Source: DATADD01 sp046262355 (GTDB lineage Bacteria; Actinomycetota; CADDZG01; WHSQ01). Taken from it: a DNA stretch of 24,175 nt. Shown piece by piece: positions 8,076 through 15,391 of this stretch. Location of the stretch: positions 1-24,175 of the forward strand of contig JBHEMX010000094.1 in NCBI GenBank assembly GCA_046262355.1, given 5' to 3'. The position numbers and the translations under genes are program-made. Within the stretch, counting starts at the first letter, position 1, and the number at the start of each line of letters is the position of its first letter. The notes below the pieces were generated by a model, which was not told the DNA's origin, did no database searches, and saw only the letters and a list, made by a program, of their open reading frames with translations.

Positions 8076-8640
8076 GAAGTTCTGGAAGCAGCTTGGCGAC
8101 ATGAGAAGAGGTCTCCGAAGCGAATCGAACCCCACAGCCAAGTTCGTCGAGCGTTCCGGTGACATCTATCGCGTCGAGACCGGCGAGTTCGACGTAGACG
8201 TGTGGCGCTTCGATCGTCTCCTTGCCGAGGCTGCGGAAGGCAACAACACGCGGGAATCCCTGAGCGCCGCCGCCGACCTCTGCGGGGTCGAGCTGCTCGA
8301 AGGCGTCTACTATGACTGGGCGCTGCCGCTTCGCGATCACTTCCGAAGCCAAGTCATCGACATTCTCGTCGAGTTTGCAGAGGTCTGCGATCGAGAGGGA
8401 GATCCAGAGGAGGCTGCTAGGGCGTTGACGCGGGCAATTGGTTTGGAGCCCTACGCCGAACATCTATACCGCGAGCTGATGAACATCTACGGGAAACTCT
8501 GTCGCGCCACCGATATCCAGCGCGTCTTTCGGGAACTCGAAGCCGCTCTCTCGGAGGGCCTCGAAGCGGAACCGACTGAAGAAACCTTGGTACTGAAGGA
8601 CAGGCTGATCCGGGAGCTGGCTCAGGGAAGCGATGTCTGA
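7948..8640 (+). CDS. BTAD/SARP-type regulatory domain, C-terminal part of the frameshifted LysM-BTAD protein
   Basis: This frame encodes a winged-helix segment (LRRKSRELLAFFLLHPQGV, then VIEALWPETD) followed by a bacterial transcriptional activator domain of TPR-like helices (FDVDVWRFDRLLAEAAEG, then LLEGVYYDWALPLRDHFR, then ARALTRAIGLEPYAEHLYREL). This is the layout of AfsR/DnrI-type SARP proteins. The frame can start at TTG 7948, but in its correct continuation it begins upstream (TILLGDDELSGRL) and joins the LysM protein if one C is dropped from the run at 7917-7921. It has no ribosome site of its own. It probably senses or regulates from the cytoplasmic side of the membrane-bound parent protein. 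Confidence 0.85.
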   Translation: MSGRLRRKSRELLAFFLLHPQGVGREQVIEALWPETDPDQAAEKFWKQLGDMRRGLRSESNPTAKFVERSGDIYRVETGEFDVDVWRFDRLLAEAAEGNNTRESLSAAADLCGVELLEGVYYDWALPLRDHFRSQVIDILVEFAEVCDREGDPEEAARALTRAIGLEPYAEHLYRELMNIYGKLCRATDIQRVFRELEAALSEGLEAEPTEETLVLKDRLIRELAQGSDV

Positions 8641-8727
8641 CGACGTCCGGGAACTTGCGTGTTGATTTCATCCCCGTGACCGGTTGGAGGCTCTGATAGA
8701 ACATATGAGGTCGGGCTCCCTAGACTT

Positions 8728-8733
8728 GGGGGA
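8728..8733 (+). promoter_or_regulatory. Ribosome site of the GmrSD-like gene
   Basis: GGGGGA lies just before the ATG at 8737. A possible -10 box TAGACT at 8721-8726 is 10 bases from the ATG, but no convincing -35 was seen. The 96-base gap 8641-8736 has no clear terminator hairpin. Confidence 0.45.
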
Positions 8734-8736
8734 AAG

Positions 8737-10638
8737 ATGAAAGAGATCCTGGGAGAGGCGAAAACAATCCGCCAACTTCTCAGCGGTGCCAAGTACTCGA
8801 TTGACTACTACCAGCGCGAATACAAGTGGCGAGCAAAGCAGGTATTCGAGCTTATCGATGACTTGACCGACAAGTTCTCCCGGGACTACGACCCATCACA
8901 TGAGCGGCAGACCATCGAGAGTTACGGTCACTACTTCCTTGGGTCCATCATCATCAGCAACAAGGACGCTCGCAAGTTCCTGATCGACGGCCAGCAGAGG
9001 CTGACTACACTGACTCTGCTGCTCATCTTGCTCCGCCGTAGCGGACAGGCCAACCGCTCGTTCCCAAAAATAGATGACCTGATCTACTCGGAGAGGTTCG
9101 GAAAGAAATCCTTCAACCTTGATGTGGAAGATCGGACGCCTCTCATGGACGCACTCTTCCATGAGAGGACCCTGGATGAAGAAGCCTTCACGGAATCACT
9201 CACGAACATCGCCGGAAGATTCCGAGACATAGAGCACCACTTCCCCGAGGAGCTCTTGGGAACAGCCTTGCCCTTCTTCACCGACTGGTTGATTGAGAAT
9301 GTTCATCTTGTGGAGATAACGGCGTACTCGGACGAAGACGCCTACACGATCTTCGAGACGATGAACGACAGAGGCCTGTCCCTCAGCCCGACCGAGATGC
9401 TGAAGGGGTACCTGCTCGCCAACATTTCGGATGTCCAGGAGCGTAACCGCGGCAACGATGCCTGGAAGCACTGGATCGATCGCCTGGTCAGCATGGGCAA
9501 AGAGGAGGAGGCCGATTGCCTAAAGTCGTGGCTACGCGGCCAATACGCTGAGTCGATCCGCGACCGAACTCGCGGTGCGATTCCACAGGACTTTGACCGA
9601 CTCGGAACTGAGTTCCACCGTTGGATCCGCGAGCATGCCGATGACATCGGCCTAGTGCGCAGCCGGGACTTCTCCGATTTCATCGAGCGTGACTTCTCCT
9701 TCTACGCGCGACAGTACGAGCGGATCCGCGAAGCGGAAACGAGAGTCGTGGCCGGGCTCGAAGCTCTTTTCTACGTGGCCCAGCATGGGTTCACTCTGCA
9801 ATACCCCGTACTATTAGCGCCACTCACTCCTCATGAACCGGAAACCGAGATAGATCGCAAGCTCCGAATCGTCGCCGCTTACCTGGAGATAGTTATAGCC
9901 CGAAGGCTTTGGAACTTCAAGAGCATCGCTTACTCCACCATGCAGTACGCGATTTTCGTGGTGATGAAGGCGGTGAGAAGGCTTTCCGTCCCAGATCTCG
10001 TAGAAGAGCTCGCTACGAGACTTGAGCAGGAGGATCTCACGTTTAAGTCGAATCCCGGGTTCCGACTTCATCAACAGAACCGCAGAGCGGTACATCGATT
10101 GCTGGCCCGGCTAACCGCTTGGATTGAGGTCTCGTCGGGCGCTCCTTCTCACTACCTTGACTATGTGACGAGATCAGAGAACAGCTACGAAGTCGAGCAC
10201 ATCTGGGCGAATAAGCCGGAGAGATTCGCCGAAGAGTTCAAGCATCCCGTTGATTTCGACGAGTTCCGTAACAGGATCGGGGGATTGCTGCTGCTTCCCA
10301 AGAGCTTCAACGCGAGCTATGGGGACCTTCCGTACGAAGGTAAGCTAATCCACTACGATAGCCAGAATCTCTTGGCCAGATCCCTCAACTCCAACGCCTA
10401 CGAACGGAACCCGGGCTTCGTGCGGTTCACGGCGAGCACGGGTCTTCCTTTCAGACCGCACCCAGCTTCCAGCGGAAAGACCTGGAGGAGCGACAAGACC
10501 TATACGTCCGCATGGCTGAACTGCTCTGGAACCCGGGCCAACTTTTCGAAGCTGCTGGAATCGACCCATCAAGCCGTGGCGGTGCCGACGGAGCCAGTGA
10601 CGACCGTCCCATTCACCGCGGGTGGAATGCCACCTTGA
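8737..10638 (+). CDS. GmrSD-like restriction protein (DUF262 + DUF1524), main part
   Basis: Two-domain nuclease of the GmrSD type, a family whose studied member restricts phage DNA with modified bases. The N-terminal DUF262 half carries QREYKW at 26-31 and IDGQQRLTTL at 83-92, the DGQQR motif linked to NTP-dependent activity. The C-terminal DUF1524 half has the His-Me nuclease signature EVEHIW (His488) and IGGLLLLPKSFN with Asn525. The frame breaks at CCC 10461-10463: its tail (ASSGKTWRSDKT onward) is unnatural, while the next frame gives SFQRKDLEERQDLYVRMAEL, the usual end of this family. The full gene is then 8737-10940, 734 residues. Its AT-richer codons differ from the Tad operon and suggest transfer. 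Confidence 0.88.
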   Translation: MKEILGEAKTIRQLLSGAKYSIDYYQREYKWRAKQVFELIDDLTDKFSRDYDPSHERQTIESYGHYFLGSIIISNKDARKFLIDGQQRLTTLTLLLILLRRSGQANRSFPKIDDLIYSERFGKKSFNLDVEDRTPLMDALFHERTLDEEAFTESLTNIAGRFRDIEHHFPEELLGTALPFFTDWLIENVHLVEITAYSDEDAYTIFETMNDRGLSLSPTEMLKGYLLANISDVQERNRGNDAWKHWIDRLVSMGKEEEADCLKSWLRGQYAESIRDRTRGAIPQDFDRLGTEFHRWIREHADDIGLVRSRDFSDFIERDFSFYARQYERIREAETRVVAGLEALFYVAQHGFTLQYPVLLAPLTPHEPETEIDRKLRIVAAYLEIVIARRLWNFKSIAYSTMQYAIFVVMKAVRRLSVPDLVEELATRLEQEDLTFKSNPGFRLHQQNRRAVHRLLARLTAWIEVSSGAPSHYLDYVTRSENSYEVEHIWANKPERFAEEFKHPVDFDEFRNRIGGLLLLPKSFNASYGDLPYEGKLIHYDSQNLLARSLNSNAYERNPGFVRFTASTGLPFRPHPASSGKTWRSDKTYTSAWLNCSGTRANFSKLLESTHQAVAVPTEPVTTVPFTAGGMPP

Positions 10639-10940
10639 TAGCTGAAGTCTACGAATCCGCGTCGCCCCACATGCGGACACTTTTGGACGCCTTGGCCGCT
10701 CGCCCGAACGAGTGGTTCAGCACGGAAGACTTCGCGGAGATCCTAGGAATAGATGTGGACGGAGTTAATGGTGTGCTCGGGGCCTTCGCTAGTCTCACGA
10801 AAGAGCAGTTCGCGCCGCGTTTGCAGGGTGGCGTTGACAACACGTGGCCTTTCAGTGTCCAGCGCGACAGAGCTGCCGGCCGCTGGGTCTATGAGATGCC
10901 CACCGAGGTAGCCGGAGTCATTCAGCGGGTCCGCGGGTAG
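10512..10940 (+). CDS. C-terminal extension of the GmrSD-like protein with a winged-helix-like domain
   Basis: Frame overlapping the 3' end of the DUF262/DUF1524 gene. Its first residues (MAELLWNPGQLFEAAGI) complete the DUF1524 domain when one C is restored at 10461-10463, so this is best read as the same protein. After a linker, about 100 residues look like a winged helix-turn-helix (MRTLLDALAARPNEWFST, then DFAEILGIDVDGVNGVLGAF, then a beta-hairpin near GRWVYEMP). Classical GmrSD proteins end soon after DUF1524, so this added domain may give target binding or control. No ribosome site is seen for independent expression. Confidence 0.7.
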   Translation: MAELLWNPGQLFEAAGIDPSSRGGADGASDDRPIHRGWNATLIAEVYESASPHMRTLLDALAARPNEWFSTEDFAEILGIDVDGVNGVLGAFASLTKEQFAPRLQGGVDNTWPFSVQRDRAAGRWVYEMPTEVAGVIQRVRG

Positions 10941-10976
10941 CTCACGCCGGGGACGCGGCATATGAGATGGCTCGGC

Positions 10977-11855
10977 TCAGTCATGGCGATCAGTATCGCC
11001 CTTGCTGTGGGGAAGCGAACGAATGATGCCCCTGCCATCATCGTCGCGTCGAACCAGCAAATCTCGGATGGCGTCTCGTTCAAACATCACTCGAAGGCGC
11101 TGCAGATAGTACCGGGGAATAGAGAGGAAGAGATCGAACAGTAGCACGAGTACAAGGGCCGTCATTATTGGACCCCATGCGCGGCTGCGATCAAGCGCTC
11201 CCCCAACCAGTACCAAATGCTCGGATGACGCGAGCAGGGCGGCATTCAGGAACCCGAGCAGAAGAGCAAGAAGGGCAAGGTTTACCATCATGCGATCCAC
11301 ATCGAGAAACTCGTGCAGGCGACCCAACCTGAATAGATCACTTCGGTTAGTCAGTCGCTTGGACTCGCCAATCACGAACACGACAAAAATGCTCACGAAG
11401 ATACTGAGACTCGTCAGGGCGAGCCGATTGAGTGACGCCATTAGTTCGACATCGCGCAGCCGTATGAAGGCGACCAATAGCCCCACGAACAAAGGAAGGA
11501 GCAGCCACCATACGGTGCGCAGCTCTTCAGAGACGAATCGCCTCCACCTAAGCGGCGGTCCTTCAGGTCCAGACCAATCGAGGCGCAAGACAAAGGAAAG
11601 GGCGTCGCGGGGCCGCTGATCGGGCTTCAGAGTGACAAAAAGCAATTGCGAATTGACTTCCGGAAACTGGGCCATCAGCCGATCCTGCAGAGAAACAACA
11701 CGAAGAAGTGGGTCCGCACCCCGTTGATGGGACAGCGATCGATAAACTGCGCTCAGTTCATCCAGTGTCACATCCCTCGGCTCTTCCTTCGCATCCTGTC
11801 CGAGGAGCTCGCGGGCGATCTCCTCGGAGCGCGAATCACTCGGGCGACTCATCAT
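10977..11855 (-). CDS. Unidentified four-helix membrane protein
   Basis: The 292-residue protein has a cytoplasmic-looking N-terminal third (1-112, charged), four membrane helices at about 114-133, 145-163, 190-210 and 226-248, and a basic C-terminal tail (RRYYLQ-type region to KGDTDRHD). No family is recognised. It is convergent with the GmrSD-like gene, with only 36 bases between their stops, and shares its less GC-rich codon use, so both may have arrived together. Many defence nucleases are accompanied by membrane effectors, but that role is only a guess here. The start may be either of two adjacent ATG codons (11855 or 11852). Confidence 0.75.
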   Translation of the reverse strand: MMSRPSDSRSEEIARELLGQDAKEEPRDVTLDELSAVYRSLSHQRGADPLLRVVSLQDRLMAQFPEVNSQLLFVTLKPDQRPRDALSFVLRLDWSGPEGPPLRWRRFVSEELRTVWWLLLPLFVGLLVAFIRLRDVELMASLNRLALTSLSIFVSIFVVFVIGESKRLTNRSDLFRLGRLHEFLDVDRMMVNLALLALLLGFLNAALLASSEHLVLVGGALDRSRAWGPIMTALVLVLLFDLFLSIPRYYLQRLRVMFERDAIRDLLVRRDDDGRGIIRSLPHSKGDTDRHD

Positions 11856-11905
11856 GTAATTCCACCGGTGAAAACCCCATATGTGGTATCTCCAAAAGCC
11901 GGAGG

Positions 11906-11911
11906 TACACT
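11906..11911 (+). promoter_or_regulatory. Possible -10 box (TACACT) of the small-protein operon
   Basis: TACACT lies 41 bases before the ATG at 11947 in the 91-base gap between two divergent genes. The -35 region is weak. AGGAGGTGA at 11933-11941 is a strong ribosome site 5 bases before the ATG. Confidence 0.4.
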
Positions 11912-11946
11912 ATCTTGGGACTGCTACGTTAGAGGAGGTGAGCGAG

Positions 11947-12084
11947 ATGGCGAACCGTAAGGTCAGCCGGTCGGCGGTGACGGGCCGCTTCGTGAAGCGC
12001 AGCACGGCGAAACGCAGCCCCAGGACGACGGTGACGGAGACGGTCAAGACGCGGACGGCGAGGCGCACGAAGAGTGGCAAGTAG
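11947..12084 (+). CDS. Small basic protein of the 'SRSAVTGRFV' type
   Basis: Very basic 45-residue protein (MANRKVSRSAVTGRFVKRST and on to TTVTETVKTRTARRTKSGK). The combination SAVTGRFV, then TAKRSPRTTVTETV, occurs in small hypothetical proteins that I recall from many bacteria and mobile elements; no function is known to me. A longer in-frame start exists at 11881, but the strong AGGAGGTGA just before ATG 11947 decides the start. It overlaps the following zinc-ribbon gene by 11 bases. Confidence 0.75.
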   Translation: MANRKVSRSAVTGRFVKRSTAKRSPRTTVTETVKTRTARRTKSGK

Positions 12085-12220
12085 CTCGCCTCCCAACGAC
12101 GCTGCCTCCCCGGGCTCTCGGGGACCAGCGCGGTTCTGCGAGCAGTGCGGCCGCAGCATCGTCCCCCCTGACTTTCGGCACGTCGAGCGGCCCTGCGCAG
12201 ACTGCGGCAGGTCGGTCTAG
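12074..12220 (+). CDS. Tiny zinc-ribbon protein
   Basis: Predicted 48-residue protein started by GTG at 12074, inside the end of the preceding gene. The C-terminal half has two CxxC knuckles, FCEQCGR (Cys22, Cys25) and PCADCGRSV (Cys41, Cys44), spaced to hold one zinc ion. The N-terminal 20 residues are Ser/Pro/Gly-rich and probably disordered. The start is uncertain because the ribosome site is weak. Such proteins often bind nucleic acid or act as adaptors; no specific family is recognised. Confidence 0.6.
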   Translation: MASSSPPNDAASPGSRGPARFCEQCGRSIVPPDFRHVERPCADCGRSV

Positions 12221-12255
12221 GCGTCGAGCCGGGAGAGGGAGGCAAGGGCATCAGG

Positions 12256-13058
12256 GTGCGCGAGGGAGACAAGCTCACGTTCCCGGCCGGTTCGATCAAG
12301 TTGTCCCTGGATCCTTCGACGACGTCCGGCCGATTCTCGAGACCCGGCTTGGCGTGGTTCGTCTCGCTGCTCCTCGCCGGGAACATCCCCTCCGACCCGA
12401 GCGACCTGAAGGAGTACCTCAAGCAACTCGACGGCGAGGCTGACGCCATACTCAACGGGAGCGAGAAGCTGAAGGGCCTCGACCTCGACGACGAGGCCGA
12501 CGCCAAGCACGCGCTCGACATCCTCGACGAGGACCGTACGTCAATCGAGTGGTGGGCCGTCATGATCGGTGCCTTGGTGGCAGACGTTCGCGAGCGCATG
12601 TCCTCGAACGACACCTCCGGCGCGATCGTCTCCTCCCTTCGACTCCAGGCGTCGAGGTCGATGGTCGTCTTCAAGCAAAGCCTCGAAGATCACGTGTGGA
12701 CTGGATACGAGCACGCCGTCTGGCTGCACAGAATCGCCTCAGCCGCGACCACCAGTAACAAGGAGGCCGAGAGAATCCAAGCCCTTGACGCGCTCTTCGC
12801 CGACGTTAGCGAAGACGTGCTCTACACGTGGGTCCGGTCCTCAGCAGACATCGGGCCGCGCCTGGGAGTGGAGGGAGTGGACGAGAGCGACCTACGAAAC
12901 CTCGCTGAGTTTTACCTCAACCGCTTCGAGCAGAAGCGACGCGAGCGGCAACAGGAGCGTGAACATCGAAGGGGTATGTGGGCGAACCGCATCGCCGGTG
13001 CAGGAGTCGGGCAACGCTCACAGGAGCTGCTGCCGCCCTGCTCGCAGCGGCCACTTAG
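12256..13058 (+). CDS. Unidentified helical protein with hydrophobic tail (apparent frameshift)
   Basis: Starts at GTG 12256 behind AAGGG at 12244-12248. Residues 1-240 are acidic and helical (FVSLLLAGNIPSDPSDLKEY, then LDLDDEADAKHALDILDEDR, then a charged coiled-coil-like FEQKRRERQQEREHRRG). In the unbroken frame the protein would continue to 13200 with an implausible Arg/Pro-rich tail. If one G is restored in GGG at 13009-13011 it ends instead as RIAGAGVGATLTGAAAALLA and stops at 13056-13058, a natural hydrophobic tail and 267 residues in all. No family is recognised. The hydrophobic tail suggests membrane attachment or a pore-like end, which is inference. Confidence 0.65.
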
Positions 13059-13108
13059 CGAACGAAGAACCCTACGTCGGCCAGAGCTAGCTCCGCCCTT
13101 TCTTGTAG

Positions 13109-13333
13109 TTACTCAATCGACAAGGTGCGGTGCTGTCCCACCGCGTGGAGAGCGGCGACAAACAGCTTGCCGACGTCGGACAAGCGGTCGACGACTATGA
13201 ATTCGATCTCCTCGTCCTCGAAGTCGAAGTCATCTACGCGCGCCACTCGCGTTGGTTGCGCGAAGTCGACGTCTGCATCGTCTGCTGCGGCTTGAGCATT
13301 CCTCTTCCAAGCTCCCAAGCTTGCCTCATGCAC
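13109..13333 (-). CDS. Possible small acidic protein
   Basis: Frame of 74 residues starting at GTG 13333, with an acidic centre (VDDFDFEDEEIEFIVVDRLS) and a helical end (DVGKLFVAALHAVGQ). Third codon positions are GC-rich as in coding DNA. The ribosome site is weak. It is divergent from the gene at 13369, with 35 bases between, and convergent with the gene ending at 13058. No family is recognised; it could be a small antitoxin-like or immunity-like protein, but nothing proves that. Confidence 0.42.
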   Translation of the reverse strand: MHEASLGAWKRNAQAAADDADVDFAQPTRVARVDDFDFEDEEIEFIVVDRLSDVGKLFVAALHAVGQHRTLSIE

Positions 13334-13356
13334 CGGCTCGCGGGGGTGGGGTTCGC

Positions 13357-13362
13357 TACCCT
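13357..13362 (+). promoter_or_regulatory. -10 box (TACCCT) for a leaderless start at 13369
   Basis: TACCCT (TAnnnT type) ends 6 bases before the ATG at 13369 and no Shine-Dalgarno is present, the usual picture for leaderless mRNAs in Actinomycetota. No clear -35 is seen. Confidence 0.55.
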
Positions 13363-13368
13363 TCTCGC

Positions 13369-14085
13369 ATGAGTTGGGGCCTCCGCATCACAACGCGCTG
13401 CCTGGTTGAGGATCTCGAAGCGTCGCGAGACGCTGTGGATGCGAGTGAGAGCCACCTCAATCATGAACTCGTAAGAGCCTTCGTCGCGCAGCGCTCACAG
13501 GATCCGGCCGGCGTGGAGAAGATCCAACCCATCCCAACAAGGCGGGAGGTCTACACGCTCCACGCGGGAAGATGGCGAGGCGCGACATGGCATGACCGCG
13601 CCAACAATGTGGTTTGGCTGCTCGCGGTCGGCTTCCACCGCTCCGGCGAGCACAGCGACGTCTACCCGTACGTCAAGGGCCTCGCTGAGGCAGGGCGCCT
13701 GCTGCCCAGCGAACTCGACTACCAGCGCCTGTTCGAGGCGCAGGATCGCCAGGTTGCGCTTTATCTCGGAGAGGACGCGTCGACCCTTGCGCGAGACGCG
13801 GCACTTCATGTGGGCACCGAGCGGCGTGCAGTGCTTTGCGGTCTCGTCGAGGTGTCCGCGCTAGTTGAAGTTGCAGACGGCATGTACTGTCTGTGGGTCG
13901 CCGTCTCCATGAGCTTGCGCAATGGTTCGGTTCACCCGCCCAAGGAGTGGCTCGGGCTCGTGCTCGCCGGCTTCTTCCCCGATATCGGGTTCGAGGACCT
14001 TCAGTCCACTGGTCGGCTGGGAAGCCGGAGCCTCCGGGATGATGAGGTCCTATTCGGGCACTGCTGGGAGGGCGAGCCCTCCTAG
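13369..14085 (+). CDS. Unidentified protein, possible RelE-like fold
   Basis: Protein of 238 residues. The ATG at 13369 is chosen over an upstream in-frame start (13252) because a TAnnnT box sits 6 bases before it and the N-terminus MSWGLRITTRCL is natural. The core AGRWRGATWHDRANNVVWLL, followed by VGFHRSGEHSDVY, resembles the beta-sheet arrangement of RelE/ParE-like toxins; this is a weak, pattern-level guess. The C-terminal part (PKEWLGLVLAGFFPDIGF) is unknown. Its stop shares the bases CTAG (14082-14085) with the stop of the opposite ribbon-helix-helix gene. Confidence 0.72.
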   Translation: MSWGLRITTRCLVEDLEASRDAVDASESHLNHELVRAFVAQRSQDPAGVEKIQPIPTRREVYTLHAGRWRGATWHDRANNVVWLLAVGFHRSGEHSDVYPYVKGLAEAGRLLPSELDYQRLFEAQDRQVALYLGEDASTLARDAALHVGTERRAVLCGLVEVSALVEVADGMYCLWVAVSMSLRNGSVHPPKEWLGLVLAGFFPDIGFEDLQSTGRLGSRSLRDDEVLFGHCWEGEPS

Positions 14086-14357
14086 TCGGACCCCTCCGCG
14101 GCTGCGGTCGCTGCGGCCGCCGCCCTCTCCCGCCGGCTCTCGCCCAGCAGGGAGTAGAGACCTTCCGTGTCGCCGGCCTTCAGGTGCCCCTGTGCCCGCG
14201 TGAAGACCTCGGCCAGCTCGCTCCCGTGCCGTTGGAGATACTCCCTGTAGGCGGCCGCGAGCACGTCGCCCGGGGTCCTTCCCGACAGTGCGGAAACGGC
14301 CCGGACCGATTCGTGGACATCCTCTGGCACCCGGATGGGGCGTGTCTTTACGCTCAT
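14082..14357 (-). CDS. Ribbon-helix-helix (CopG/MetJ-type) DNA-binding protein
   Basis: The 91-residue product starts at ATG 14357 behind AGGAGGTT (14361-14368 on the other strand). An upstream in-frame start at 14393 is less likely because the ribosome site would then lie inside the gene. Residues 5-50 match the ribbon-helix-helix pattern: a beta-strand RPIRVPEDVH, helix HESVRAVSALSG, turn RTPGD, helix VLAAAYREYLQRHG. The C-terminal half is helical and Ala/Glu-rich, possibly a partner-binding tail as in antitoxins. No toxin gene follows; the only close neighbour is the convergent gene at 13369. It probably represses itself through the GTAAC repeats upstream. Confidence 0.78.
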   Translation of the reverse strand: MSVKTRPIRVPEDVHESVRAVSALSGRTPGDVLAAAYREYLQRHGSELAEVFTRAQGHLKAGDTEGLYSLLGESRRERAAAAATAAAEGSD

Positions 14358-14375
14358 CTCAACCTCCTGCGGCAC

Positions 14376-14402
14376 AGTGTAACCGCGTAACATCGTAACG
14401 TC
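14376..14402 (-). promoter_or_regulatory. Promoter with three GTAAC direct repeats (likely operator)
   Basis: On the plus strand GTAAC occurs at 14379, 14387 and 14395, exactly 8 bases apart. On the minus strand the last copy overlaps a -10 box TACACT (14381-14376), 18 bases upstream of the ribbon-helix-helix start codon. Ribbon-helix-helix proteins typically bind short tandem sites of this kind, so this is a likely autoregulatory operator. Confidence 0.6.
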
Positions 14403-14433
14403 TACCCTCAGATTCGACTCGACTCTCCCTCCA

Positions 14434-14468
14434 CTTGAGCGACCCGGGCGTTTGGACCTCCGCTCAAG
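14434..14468. repeat. 8-bp inverted repeat before the methyltransferase
   Basis: CTTGAGCG at 14434-14441 and CGCTCAAG at 14461-14468 are perfect inverted copies with a 19-base spacer, ending 6 bases before the first methyltransferase start codon. They could form a leader hairpin hiding the ribosome site or an operator for control of the methyltransferase. Confidence 0.55.
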
Positions 14469-14474
14469 GGCTCA

Positions 14475-15132
14475 ATGCAGCCGACTGATGGAGCCGCTGC
14501 GCTAAGTTTCAGGCTTGTAAGTCGGCCGAGCGGAGGAGTTGCGGACGCCCTCGACAATCCCGTGGTGCCGCCGCGGATGACCGACGTCGAGCCTACGTCC
14601 AGCGGGCCGCGGCTTGCCCAGGAACGCGGGGCCGACGGCGAGTCGCGCCCTCGGGGAGCGCTGGCCGACGGGGCGATCGCCGTCTCGCTCTTCTCCGGCG
14701 CCGGCGGCCTCGACAAGGGGATAGAGGACGCCGGCTTCACGGTCGCCGCGGCGGTCGAGTGGGACGGGGACGCTGCGGACACCATGGAGAAGAACTTCCC
14801 CTCCCTGCGGACGCCAGTGCTGCGCAGAGACATCCGGGACGGCGCGACAGACGAGCTGCTCGACGCCGCCGGCCTTCGCGGGGGAGAGCGCCCCGACCTC
14901 CTCGTCAGCGGCCCCCCGTGCGTCGCGTTCTCGAAGTCGGGCTTCTGGCTCGACTACAAACGCGCCGGGAACGACCCGGCCGCCGGCCTGCTCCAGGCGT
15001 ACACGCGCGTCCTCAGGGAGGCGCAGCCGCGTGCCTTCATCATGGAGAACGTTTACGCGCTCACCTTCAAGAACTGCCAGAGCCGCCCGCACTTCCTGCG
15101 GCTCCTCGAAGAGATCGTCGCCGCTCGGGAGC
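14475..15132 (+). pseudogene. C5-cytosine DNA methyltransferase, 3'-truncated
   Basis: Dcm-type methyltransferase that would transfer a methyl group from S-adenosylmethionine to cytosine C5. Seen are motif I (SLFSGAGGLDKG, 71-82), motif IV GPPCVAFS with the catalytic Cys149, and motif VI ENV (191-193). Homology-like sequence fades near residue 219 (15132), after LRLLEEIVAAREP. The frame stays open to 15395 but without motif VIII (QRR), the target-recognition domain, or motifs IX-X, so it should be inactive. No neighbouring frame carries the missing motifs, so this is a real loss rather than one indel. The start could be 14475 or, less extended, 14577. A restriction partner is not adjacent. 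Confidence 0.8.
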
Positions 15133-15354
15133 CACTTTCGGCTGATCTGGAGCCCATTTCGAGCGACAGGACGCGATACCGAGTTCCACGGTGCTGGCGC
15201 ACAGGCGGGAGCGAAGACGTACCGGAGCGATTCCACCGGTCGCCCGAGCGGGGATTGAGAACAGGATCGGGCTGCTCAAACGCGACCTCACGGGGCCGGC
15301 ACCACAACTGCTATTCGAGATCGTCGAGGCACTCGCAGACCACGCCACCCGTTA
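15133..15354. other. Unidentified remnant DNA between methyltransferase and VOC gene
   Basis: About 220 bases follow the truncation point with no recognisable gene. One plus-strand frame holds PPVARAGIENRIGLLKRD, which loosely recalls the Glu-containing C-terminal helix of some DDE transposases. It may be an insertion-sequence remnant that caused the truncation; this is weak inference. Confidence 0.3.
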
Positions 15355-15383
15355 TTGGCACAGCGAACATCCGACCCTATGCT
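15355..15383 (+). promoter_or_regulatory. Sigma-70-type promoter of the VOC gene
   Basis: TTGGCA at 15355-15360, a 17-base spacer, then TATGCT at 15378-15383. The ATG follows 8 bases later at 15392 without a clear Shine-Dalgarno, suggesting a leaderless or nearly leaderless mRNA. This is the best -35/-10 pair in the window. Confidence 0.7.
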
Positions 15384-15391
15384 CCGGGGAT

